This document shows, one piece after another, positions 17,048 through 26,600 of a stretch of 64,000 bases of DNA; the first letter of the stretch is position 1; each line of letters opens with the position of its first letter. Origin of the DNA: Deltaproteobacteria bacterium (GTDB lineage Bacteria; Myxococcota; JADLHZ01); the NCBI GenBank assembly GCA_020848545.1, contig JADLHZ010000091.1, positions 1 through 64,000 of the forward strand, given 5' to 3'. A model generated the notes under the pieces. The model did no database searches. It was not told where the DNA came from and saw only the letters and a program-made list of their open reading frames with translations. The position numbers and the translations under genes were made by a program.

Positions 17048-17162
17048 AACCCGTTGCCTTCTTGCTTGAACGGGCTCGGGTGGATGGCGGGCATTGTAGT
17101 CGATAGAGGGTGTCGGCGCGTGAACGGTTGTAGGAGACGCAGCATTTGTATTACACTCGCGC

Positions 17163-17414
17163 ATGTATACGAGAAAGCGCAAGAAGGACCGTATCGTGCA
17201 CGTACGCATGGACAGCGCGTCCTACCGTGCGCTGCAGAAGCTATGTCGTGCGACCGGCCTCAGCGACTCCGAGCTCATTCGCCGCAGCATCGCTTCGATG
17301 TCCGATCTCGACGGCGCGCCGACGCGGGCGTTCGTTGGCGCCGGCGAGTTTGCGTCAGGAGTGAACGATCTCGCGTCGAACGAACGGCATTTGCGAGGGC
17401 TCGGCGCGTCGTGA
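17163..17414 (+). CDS. Ribbon-helix-helix antitoxin-like protein (VapB type)
   Basis: 83 residues. The N-terminal part VHVRMDSASYRALQKLCRAT followed by GLSDSELIRRSI is a ribbon-helix-helix DNA-binding domain (strand, then two helices), as in CopG/Arc-type antitoxins. The C-terminal tail would contact a toxin. A TGTATTACAC stretch just upstream of the start could hold its promoter or operator. The toxin that should follow is only a C-terminal fragment in the same frame after the TGA, so the antitoxin now appears to be an orphan. Function as a repressor is possible. Confidence 0.65.
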   Translation: MYTRKRKKDRIVHVRMDSASYRALQKLCRATGLSDSELIRRSIASMSDLDGAPTRAFVGAGEFASGVNDLASNERHLRGLGAS

Positions 17415-17627
17415 AATCTTCGCATACCTTTTCGCGTCGAAGCATCGACCTCGGCTTTGCGCGTGAAGCTGAAGAAGTACGTTGATGTTCCCATGGACTT
17501 CGCCGATGCGTGCGTCGTGCAGCTGGCCGACGAGCTCTCCTGCGGCGACATTCTCACACTCGACCGCGATTTTCTCGTCTATCGCTGGGGGCGCAACCGG
17601 CGGTTTCGCAGCATGCTCTCGCTGTAG
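17415..17627 (+). pseudogene. Remnant of a PIN-domain (VapC-like) toxin gene
   Basis: In the same frame as the antitoxin, immediately after its TGA, the sequence reads without a stop to the TAG at 17627 and encodes YVDVPMDFADACVVQLADEL, ILTLDRDFLVYR and a basic C-terminus. This is the C-terminal third of a VapC PIN nuclease, including conserved acidic residues (the D in MDFADA and the D in LTLDRDF). The N-terminal two thirds, with the first catalytic Asp, are missing, and there is no proper start. The simplest reading is an internal deletion that removed the antitoxin-toxin junction. Confidence 0.65.
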
Positions 17628-17662
17628 CGGAGTCATCGCCGGCGTGGAACACTCACGTCTAC

Positions 17663-18424
17663 GTGACGCCACCAAGAGTCAGCCGCACAACTGGCACCGA
17701 TCACGCGCGCGTCGCCGCCGCCGTGCCGCAAGACGTCACTTTTGCCGCCACCGCTACCGTCTACACCTTCTCGGCGATGGGCGATCTCTTCCACGTCCGC
17801 GCCGAGGACATCGCGCTCGCCAATCCCACGGTCGATCCGCGACGTATCCGCGCGGGCGATCGCATCACGATTCCCGTCCGTCCGCCCCAGCCAGCGCGAT
17901 CGACGGTGCTGTCGCACGAGCGTGATCGACACTTCGCGATGGCCGAGCTCGTGCCTGCGATTCGGGCGGCGGCGCGGCGCTACCACATCGATCCCGTGCG
18001 TCTCGCGTGCATCATTCATCAAGAGTCGTTCGACCCGCATGACCGGCAACATCGCGTGCGCAATTGGTTCACGCACGAAGACGGCACCGGGACGGGGCTC
18101 ATCGGTCTCGATCCGCGCATCGTCGACGGGCGGCCGACGGGTGAGCTCGAGCGTTTCCAGCGGTGGGCTGCGCCGGGGACCGCGGACTTTCCCGGCCGCG
18201 CCATGCGCATGCGCCGAGCGCCGCCGCCGGAGCTGCAGATTTACTATTTGGCGCGCCGGCTCGGGGAGCTCAGCGAGCTGTACGACGGCCTCGACGCGGC
18301 GACGCGCGCGTGGAACACAGGCTCGCCGACGGGCGCGGGCGGTGCGGAGTATCTCGAGAGCGTGAATGCGCGCAGGGAGCGATTGGGATCGAGCGTGCTG
18401 ACCGCCCTCCGCGCCCCGCTGTGA
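17663..18424 (+). CDS. LysM-like / lytic-transglycosylase-like protein
   Basis: About 253 residues from a GTG at 17663; the frame is open further upstream to 17510, but that part overlaps the PIN remnant and has no good start, so the true start is uncertain. A LysM-like segment (DLFHVRAEDIALANPTVDPR, RIRAGDRITIPV) is followed by a goose-lysozyme/SLT-like domain: ACIIHQESFDPHD carries the putative catalytic Glu at about residue 121, then GTGTGLIGLDP and a C-terminal AATRAWNTGSPTGAGGAEYL as in soluble lytic transglycosylases. It would bind and cleave peptidoglycan. No clear signal peptide with this start, which may mean the 5' end was lost or replaced. Confidence 0.6.
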   Translation: MTPPRVSRTTGTDHARVAAAVPQDVTFAATATVYTFSAMGDLFHVRAEDIALANPTVDPRRIRAGDRITIPVRPPQPARSTVLSHERDRHFAMAELVPAIRAAARRYHIDPVRLACIIHQESFDPHDRQHRVRNWFTHEDGTGTGLIGLDPRIVDGRPTGELERFQRWAAPGTADFPGRAMRMRRAPPPELQIYYLARRLGELSELYDGLDAATRAWNTGSPTGAGGAEYLESVNARRERLGSSVLTALRAPL

Positions 18425-18432
18425 GACGTCGC

Positions 18433-18516
18433 GATGGCGATGGCGATGGCGATGGCGATGGCGATGGCGATGGCGATGGCGATGGCGATGGCGATGGCGA
18501 TGGCGATGGCGATGGC
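18433..18516. repeat. Hexanucleotide tandem repeat (GATGGC)14
   Basis: Fourteen perfect copies of GATGGC fill the gap between two convergent genes (stop at 18424 and stop at 18522-18524). Read on the reverse strand it would encode alternating Ala-Ile, but it lies outside both coding frames. Shorter runs of the same hexamer occur at 27712-27729 and 29183-29212. It is likely to vary in copy number by slippage. Confidence 0.95.
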
Positions 18517-18521
18517 GCCGG

Positions 18522-19259
18522 TCACGCCAACGAGTGCGCCAAGTACTGCACGAGCCGCTCCGTCTTCGGCGCCGTGAAGATCTCCGCCGGCGTTCCGACC
18601 TCGACCAACGCACCGTCGACCATGAACACGACGCGCGTGGCGATCTTCTTCGCGAACGGCAGTAAGTGCGTCGTCACGAGCACGGCCTTTCCCGCCGCGC
18701 GCAGCATCGCGATCTCCTCGACGACGTCCAAGATACATTCTGGATCCAAAGCGCTGACCGGCTCGTCGAACAACATCGCCCGAGGCTCCAAGACAAGCGC
18801 CCGTGCCAAAGACACGCGCTGCTTCTGCCCACCCGACAAAGCTCCGGGATAACGATCAGAAAATTCGAGCATGTCGACGCGGCTCAACACTTGCTCGGCG
18901 CGCTTCCTCGCCTCGGCCACGCCGAGCTTCTTCGTCAGCACCAACGGCAGCGTCACGTTCTGCAGCGTCGTGAGGTGCGGGAAGAGCTGAAAGTCCTGAA
19001 AGCAGAAGCCCACGTCTTGGCGCAGCGCGCGAAGCGTCTCCGGCGCGGGCACTCCGCGCGTCAGCCGATGCTCGAAGCAGCGGATCTCGCCGTTCGTGAT
19101 CGCTTCGAGGCCGACGAGCGTCCGGAGCAGCGTGCTCTTGCCGGCGCCGGACGGACCGATCAACGCGACGACTTCGCCGGGCGCGATGTCGAGCGAGATC
19201 GCCTTCAGCGCGTAGCGGCTGCCGTAGTGCTTGTCGACGTGATCGAGCGCGATGGTCAT
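18522..19259 (-). CDS. Amino-acid-type ABC transporter ATP-binding protein (GlnQ-like)
   Basis: 245 residues. Walker A GPSGAGKST at 35-43, Q-loop in CFQDFQLFPHLT, signature LSGGQKQRVSLARAL, Walker B AMLFDEP with SALDPE. The length and LFPHLTTLQNVTLPLVL motif are typical of polar amino-acid (PAAT) ABC transporters. The start at 19259 overlaps the stop of the upstream fusion gene as ATGA; longer in-frame starts lie inside that gene. It energises the permease domain encoded next to it. The 3' end runs up to the GATGGC repeat. Confidence 0.92.
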   Translation of the reverse strand: MTIALDHVDKHYGSRYALKAISLDIAPGEVVALIGPSGAGKSTLLRTLVGLEAITNGEIRCFEHRLTRGVPAPETLRALRQDVGFCFQDFQLFPHLTTLQNVTLPLVLTKKLGVAEARKRAEQVLSRVDMLEFSDRYPGALSGGQKQRVSLARALVLEPRAMLFDEPVSALDPECILDVVEEIAMLRAAGKAVLVTTHLLPFAKKIATRVVFMVDGALVEVGTPAEIFTAPKTERLVQYLAHSLA

Positions 19260-20650
19260 GACGTCTGCAACCGCTGCTCGAGGTAGCGGCCGAGGCGCGA
19301 CGCCGGCAGGCTCATCGCCATGTAGAGCAGCGCGCAGACGGCGCCGGGGATGATCCACGAGCGCACGTCGACGGCGGTGATCGACATCTGCTTCGTCAGC
19401 TCGACCACGGTGATGACGCTGACCAACGCAGAGTCTTTCAAGAGCGAGACGAAGTCATTTGCCATGCCCGGGAGCGCGATGCGGATCGCCTGCGGCATCA
19501 CCACGTGCGAAAACGTCTGCGTGCGCGTGAGGCCGAGGACCAAGCCGGCGTCCCACTGGCGCGGCGACACGGCGTTCAGCCCACCACGATAGATCTCCGC
19601 TTCGTACGCGCCGTAGTTCAAGCCGAGCGTGATGATCGCAGCGCTCAGCGGCGACAGCGTGAGCACCGGCGCGAGGCCGAAGTAAATGACGTAGAGCTGC
19701 AGGAGCACGGGCGTGCCGCGGAAGCTCTCGACGATCGCCGAGGCGGGATAGCGCAGCCACTTCGGCCCGAACGCGCGCGCGGAGGCGAGGACTAAGCCCC
19801 AGGTCATCGCCAGCGCCATCGCGAGCAGCGAGACGAAGAGCGTCATGCCGGAGGCTTCGACGAAGAGCCAAAAGTGCCGAACAGTGAAGCTATGGCGATT
19901 GCTCCCATGCTCGGCGACGCCCGGCGCGGACGTAGGCGCCGCCAGCACGCCGAGCGTCGACTGCTGGTCGTTCCAAATCTTCCAGCGCTCCAAGATGCGC
20001 CGGTGCGTCCCGTCGGCGATGAGCGCACCGAGCGCGGCGTCGACCTGCGTGCACAACGCGGCGTTCGTCTTCTTGCACGCGATGACGTAGGTGCCGGACG
20101 CGACGCTCCGCTCCTTCACGGCGATCGCCTCGGCGCGGCCGTAGACTTCTTCGATCACCGAGTCCATCAGCACGGCGTCGATGCGGCCGCGCTCGACGTC
20201 GGCGTACGGCTCCTCGACGCCTTGGTACAGCTTCACCTGGTACTGCGGACGCGCGAGCACCCAGTCTGCGGCCAAAGAATTCTCCAGGACCCCGATCGTC
20301 TTCGGTGTCTCGGTCAGCCGCTTCTTCAGCACGCTGAGCACGAGATCGAAGCGGTAGTAGGGCCGCGACAGGATCGCGAGATCGCGTCGCGACTCCGTCG
20401 CTTCCAGGCCGTTCATCGCGATCGCGTACGTGCCGCGATCGAGCCCCTGCATCAGCGTGCTCCAGTCGGTCTGCACGAAGCGCGCGGTCGTACCGAGCTT
20501 CGCCGCGAGAGCGTCGGCCAGCTCCACCTCGAAGCCGACGAGCTTCTTGGGATCGTGCGGATCTTGGAATACGTACGGCGCGCCGCCTTGGATGTCGCCG
20601 CCCCAGGTGAGGTCGGGGAGAGCAGCAGTGAGCACCAACGCGAACAGCAA
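19256..20650 (-). CDS. Fused periplasmic binding protein and permease of an amino-acid-type ABC transporter
   Basis: About 464 residues. A signal-peptide-like N-terminus (LLFALVLTAALPDLTWGG) leads into a family 3 solute-binding domain (about 20-250; KLVGFEVELADALAAKLGTT, GLDRGTYAIAMNGLEAT). From about residue 270 a PAAT permease follows with its membrane helices and the loop motif ESFRGTPVLLQLYVIYFGL and GGLNAVSPRQWDAGLVLGLT. Fused binding-protein/permease chains are known for glutamine/polar amino-acid systems, which tether the binding protein at the membrane. The start is uncertain: TTG at 20650, just after the upstream stop, is preferred over ATG at 20755, which would lie inside that gene. 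Substrate not determinable. Confidence 0.85.
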   Translation of the reverse strand: MLFALVLTAALPDLTWGGDIQGGAPYVFQDPHDPKKLVGFEVELADALAAKLGTTARFVQTDWSTLMQGLDRGTYAIAMNGLEATESRRDLAILSRPYYRFDLVLSVLKKRLTETPKTIGVLENSLAADWVLARPQYQVKLYQGVEEPYADVERGRIDAVLMDSVIEEVYGRAEAIAVKERSVASGTYVIACKKTNAALCTQVDAALGALIADGTHRRILERWKIWNDQQSTLGVLAAPTSAPGVAEHGSNRHSFTVRHFWLFVEASGMTLFVSLLAMALAMTWGLVLASARAFGPKWLRYPASAIVESFRGTPVLLQLYVIYFGLAPVLTLSPLSAAIITLGLNYGAYEAEIYRGGLNAVSPRQWDAGLVLGLTRTQTFSHVVMPQAIRIALPGMANDFVSLLKDSALVSVITVVELTKQMSITAVDVRSWIIPGAVCALLYMAMSLPASRLGRYLEQRLQTS

Positions 20651-20654
20651 ACCG

Positions 20655-23600
20655 TCACTCCCAGCCCGCAAAGCGCGAGCGCAGCTTCGCGTAACGCTCG
20701 AGCAGCTCGTCCTTGTGCGCCTTGTAATAGATGGCGCCGCCGACGAGCGCCGCACCGGTGAGCAACAAGAACGCGCCGATGAGCGTGTTGCGAGGCCCGC
20801 GGTTCATATCCGCGACGGCTTTGACGAGCAAGACGGTGGCGTCGAGCATCGCGCCGGCGAAGCCGACGACGAGGTAGAGCTTGACGCGGAAGAGCCCGCC
20901 GACCGCCATCATCGCCACGCTGAGTAGGATGAAGCTCACGTGGAAGACGAGCGGGAAGCGATCGTCCAGGAGCGCGTGATAGCCGGCGCTCGCGAGCATC
21001 GCCGCCAAGGTGATCAACCGGATGTTCGCGCGGGTCGAGCGTTCGAGCACGCGTTCATACAGGTGCACGAGCGCGAGGACGCCGATGCCCACCGGCACGA
21101 CGTAGGCGTGGACGGCGGTGAGCTCGAGCTTGCCCTTGAACACGCTCAACAGGAACGCGATGAAGCCGAAGATCGCGATGACGTTGTAGGGCGACTCCTT
21201 CTGATTGCGGCCCATGAACGCGAAGATCAGCGAGTTGATGCCGATGATGAACAACGCCACGTCGAGCGACATGCCCTGGTAGACGGTCCACGAGATCGCG
21301 GCGATCGGCAGGCCGATCAAGGTGCCGACGACGGGCAGCACGCCTTCGCGCTCGAGGTCGACGAGCTCTTTGACCGCCGCCAACGCGAGCGACGCGATGA
21401 GCATCGCCACGATGTCGTACTCCGGCCGCCAGACCTCGGCGTTCGTCAGCACGACTTGGTAGCGGAAGGTCTCGAAGATCTGCTCGAGGCAAAACTCGGC
21501 GAGCAGGAACAAGACCGCCACGCGATGCAAGCGGCCGCGCGACCATGCGCCGTAGCCGATGGCGGCGAACGCGACGGCGACGACGCCGATCTCGGGCAGC
21601 GGCAAGGGCGCGGTCCACGTGATGTAGCGGACGAAGAGCAGGAGCAAGAGCGCGACGGCGGCGCTGGCGATCTGCACGGGCTTGTGGCGCTCGTTCAGGA
21701 ACGCGACTGCGGCGGCGCCCAAGCGTTCGAGCACCGGCGGTTTGCCGGCGTCGTGCAGCCAGCGTGCGAGGCCGGCGAGCAAGAGCAGCGTCGCCGCGAC
21801 GGCATGCAGCGGCCACGGCGCCACCACCGCGTCCGGTGTTTTGTCGAGGTGCGCTTGGCTGAAGTAGACGAGCCACGGCACGCTGAGGACGAGCGCGATC
21901 TCGGCGACGGGCAGCTCGCTGCGAAAGCCGCGCTGAAAGGGCGTGAAGCCGGCGAGCACCGCGACGAGCAACACGACGAGCAGGCCGATCATCGAGCTCG
22001 GGTGGTGATAGAGCGCATGGCCCATGCCGATGAGCGCGAGCACGAACGCGGCGCGGCCGACAGCGGTGAAGTTGAAGAGCCATGCGAACAAACGGCGGCC
22101 GGCGAGCAGCACAGCGAAGCACGCGAGCACGGTCCAAACGACGAAGCCCTTCTCGATCGGGCTCGCGACCAAGAACGCCGCGTGCAGCGCCAGGAGCAGC
22201 TCGATGCCGCCGAGCACGAACACGCCGCTCGATCGCCAGCCGCTCGCCAGGTGCCAGACGACCGTGACGAGGCCGAAGAGCAGCGGCGCAAAGAGCGCCG
22301 AGGCGTCGGGCGAAAAGCCGATCGCCAACGCGAAGAGCACGTGCACCGCGGTGAGCAGGGTCACCGACCACACCCACGCGTGCGACGGCCACGCTTCGAG
22401 CGACACCGCGCCAAGCCGCATGAGACCGGAGCGCAGCGGTGAACGGTAGGCCGCGAACGCGATCCAGAAGTGCGCGAGGCCCATGCCCACGAGCGCGGCC
22501 ATGCCCATGTGTTGAAAGGGGCTGAAGCGCGCCGGCCACGTGGCGATGAAGAACGATCCGAGCATCAGCGCCAGGCCGCCGTAGGTCGCGAGCCATCCGT
22601 TTCTGCGCAGCGCGTGCAGGCGGAACATGATCAGGCCGAGCACGATGAGCGCCGGCGCGTTCGAGTGGTAGTAGCCGTTGTCTGGCGGCGTGTCGGCGAA
22701 GAGCAGGAGCTGCACGGCGAAGCGCAGCGTGTAGACCGCGACGACCACGAACGAGAGCGCCGTGGCGGAGTCCGCGTAGCGCGCACGTTCGTCGTCGGTG
22801 CGTGAGAGCTCGGCGCGGCCATAGAAGTAGAGGAGCGGCACGCCGAGCGCCACCAAGGCGGCACCGGGCGCGCGCAACGGCGGCAGCATGAGCGCAGCGC
22901 ACCAGAGCGCCATCGTCACGCCGAAGTGGTAGAGCGCCGTCAACCAGAGCGCTTTCGGATCGCGCCTCGCGGCTTGGCGTAGGTAGAGCGCGGCCAAGTA
23001 CGACGCGACGCCAGAGACGGCGTAGCGCTGCATCGACATCGACGCGAGATCCGGGTGCACGAGGTACTTCACCGTCAAGAGCACGATGATGGCGATGGCG
23101 AGCAGCGTGCTCGAGCGCTCCGCCGTGCGGGTCATCGCCACGTCGCGCGCGAGGTAGCTCAGCGCGCTGGAGACGAGCAGCGTGACGCCGAGCCCGACCG
23201 CGATGACGTGGGCGTCGCCGAGGCCCCACGCCGTGAACGGCGCGCGCAAGTAGGTCATGGCGACGAGGACGTTGGCGAAGGCGAGCGCCGACCAGCCGGC
23301 GTAGTGCAGGATCGGCTTTTGCCAACGCCGCGCGACCAGGCCGACGGCTGACGCGAAGACGAAGCCGGCGGCGAGCGTCAACAGCGGCAAGTGGCCCTGC
23401 TCGATGAAGTCCGCGAGCATGCCGAGCTCGCCGAGCGCGCAGATGACGAGCGCGAGCACGTGCGCAGGCGCGACCCGCGTGGAGCTGAGCCAGGTGATCG
23501 GATAGCCGCCGCCGAACACCGCGGGAAAACGCGCGGCGCCGAGCTCCACGAGCCACGTCAGCGCGACGAGGCCAAGGGCGATCGCGGCGATGAGCGGCAC

Positions 23601-26600
23601 CGGGCTACCGAGATCAGGCGCGGTCAACGGCAGCGCGGCGATGGCGAGGTAGACGAAGAGCGCGATCGGCACCGAGCGCTCGGCCCGGGCGACGATGAGC
23701 GACAACGCGAAGGTGCAGCCGATGAGGCCGACCGCCGACGGCGTCAGCGGCAGCGTGGCGCCGCCGATCGCCGCCAGAAGACAAAGGAGCAGCGCGAGCA
23801 GCGTGGCGCCCGTGTGCGACGGTGAGATCAGCGCGAGCCAGCGCGTATGCACGCGCGGCAGCGGCTCGCACGCGAGGAGCACGAGGTGCACGAACGCCGC
23901 GACGATCAATGCCGCCGGGAACGAGTGCGCGTAGTCGAGCCGCTCGAGCAGCGCGCGCACCCATGTCTGCGTGCTGGCGAGGTACTCGGGGTCGGCGACG
24001 GCCAACGCGACGGCGAGGCCGAGCGCGAAGAGCAGCGCCCCGTAGCGCCGCTCCATGCGCGCGTGGCCGTGCCAGACGATCTGATAGAACGAAAACGCGA
24101 TGAGCGGCGCCGCGTAGACAGGATGCAGGCCGATCGCGAGGAGCGTGGCCGCGAGCACGGTCGTGAGGAGGCTGCCTTGCTCCATCAAGCGGCGCATCGG
24201 CTTCGCGAGCAGCGGCTCCACGAAGTCGAAGCGCGGCGCGAGCGCGCGCGTGTAGGCGAGGTAGGCCAGGTGCACGATGACGCCGGTGGCGACGAGCACG
24301 TCGAGCGGGCGCCACGTGGCGAAGAGCCCGTTCGTGAACGAGAGCCCCATATAAAGGACAGGGACCGCCAGGTAGACGAAGACGCGGCCCTTCCGCTGCT
24401 CGCCGAGATAAACGCCGAGCAAGGTGTGCGAGATCACTGTGACCAGCAGCGCCGCGCAAAACGCCCAGCTCGGATCGTCGCCGTTCTTGAACACCGTCAC
24501 CGAGTCCGTGCGCAGCGTGAGGATCGCCATCGTCAGGATGAGCGGCGCGGTGAACAGCGTGTGATCGTGGCGCGCGAAGGGGAACTTCTCGCCGAACATC
24601 CAGGCGTCGCCGGCGGGCAGCTCGCGCAGGAAGGGCGCGCGGCGCAGGTAGAAGGACGCCGTCACCAAGGCGAGGGCGATGAGCGCGCTGCCGAAGCCGG
24701 TCGAGCGGCCGATGTGCAGCGCCGCCTTCAAGTCCGGCACGAGGACGACGACGATGAGGCCGGCCATGACCGCCGGGATCCACGAGCGGCTGAAGTAGGT
24801 GGCGGCGACCATGATCAGCGCCATCGCTATCGGCCCGGCGAGCTCGGCGGTGGCGTAGAGTGACGAGACGTTCGTGTCGCTGTCGCGCTCAGCGGTGAGG
24901 CGCACGAGCAAGGCGGCGACCGCGAGCGCGCCGTAGAACGCGAGCGTCGTCGAGCGCGCGCGCAGGAGCATCGGCGACTTCACGAAGCGGACGAGCGCGA
25001 GCCAGCCTGACGCTGCGATCGCGAGGCCGAAGGGCATCAAGTTCCCTTCGAGCTCGAAGGTGTCGAGGTCGACGCAGCCGAAGTAGGGGAGCGTGAAGGC
25101 GACGAGGAACATCGCGGTGAAGACGAACGCGAGGCGCGCGTTCCTTTCGCCGGCGACGAGCAAGAGCGCCGCGATCGCCAAGAGCTCGACGCCGGTGAGC
25201 TCGGCGCGCCCGTGCCACGCCCACTGCGCGCCCATCACGGTGATGGCTGCGAGGAAGAGCAGCGACGCGTGCATGCCCTCGGCAGCCTTGGCGAGCGTCT
25301 GCTCGTCGTGCTTCCTTGCCGCCATCGCGACGGCGAGCTGACCTAGTGCGAGGGCGATGACGAGCGGGCCGACGAACGGACGCGGAAAACCGTCGACGAG
25401 CACGAGGCAGCCGAAGCCGAGCGCCAACGCGGTGAGGCCGATCCAGTGGCCGATCGGCGTCGGCTTCTTCCACGCGTCGGCGAGCCACACGAGGCCCACG
25501 GCGCACAGCGTGGCGATGCGCATGTATGGATCGCCGAGCGAGAGCAGCACCGCGAAGCCGAGCAGGCCGTAGCCGACGAACGACGCTTCCTTCTTGTGAT
25601 CCCGCTTGGCGTCTTCGCCGGTGACGTCGGCCGCGTCGGCGGCGAAGGCCACGAGCTCCCGTTCGAGCGAGAGGACGAGATAACCGGCGAGCGCGAAGAG
25701 CAAGGCGTAGAGGTGCGCTTCAGGGAGCACATGCAAGTAGCCGAACACCCAAAGCTGCGTTTGCGCGTAGGTGAAGAGCAGCGAGAGCCCCATGAACAGG
25801 ACGAGCGTCTTGTCCGCGAGGATCGCGCCCTTCGGCAGCACGTTTTGGCGCAGGAAGAGCGCGCACATGACGAGCCCGATGTAGGCGCCGCCGGCGAGCA
25901 GCGGTGGTTGCATCGAAGCGAGCGTCTCGGACGCGCCGGCGAGCGAGAAGAGCGGCGCCAAAAACACGAGCGCGTTGAGGCTGACCACCGTCAACGCGAA
26001 CGGCTTGGCGATCGCCGGGTTCATCGCGCTCGTCCAGCGCACGAGGCACGCGGCCGCAAACACGATGTACACGAGCGCGAACAACGGCACCGTCGCCAGC
26101 TTCAACGGCACGTCGGGATCGTCGGCGAAGAGCGCGACGGTCATGAAGTTCAGCGGCAGCAGCGCGACCGCCGTGCCTCTGAGGAGCGCGGCGCTGCCCG
26201 TCAGCTTCGGGTCTTTGCCGACGAGCCAGCTGCCGAGGCGCGCGACGCCGACCGTGAAGCCCGCGAGCATCGCCGGCGCCAAGGTGTAGCGGATGAGCCA
26301 GTGCTTGTCCCACGTGTAATAGGCGAGCAGCGACGCGCCGATGAGCACGAGCCCGAGGCCGAGCACCAGGTACCAGTTGTCGATGATGAAGCCTTGCAAG
26401 TGCTCGCGCCACAGCGTGCCGAGCATGCCAGGCTCTTTTGGCGGCGGCGGCGGCTCGGGCTCGGCGATGACGATCGGCGCAGGCGTCGGTGCGGCTTCGC
26501 TCGGCGGCGTGGGAGCGCGGGGCGCCAACGCGGTAGCGCCGACGGTCGCGACGGAGACGCTGACGCCGCGTAACGCCGATTGTTCCTCGAGCGAGAGCGC

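Noticed and set aside
18244-18738. ORF encoding a long Ala-Ile repeat
   Set aside because: It is the reverse-strand reading of the (GATGGC)14 repeat between two convergent genes and does not match either neighbour's frame.
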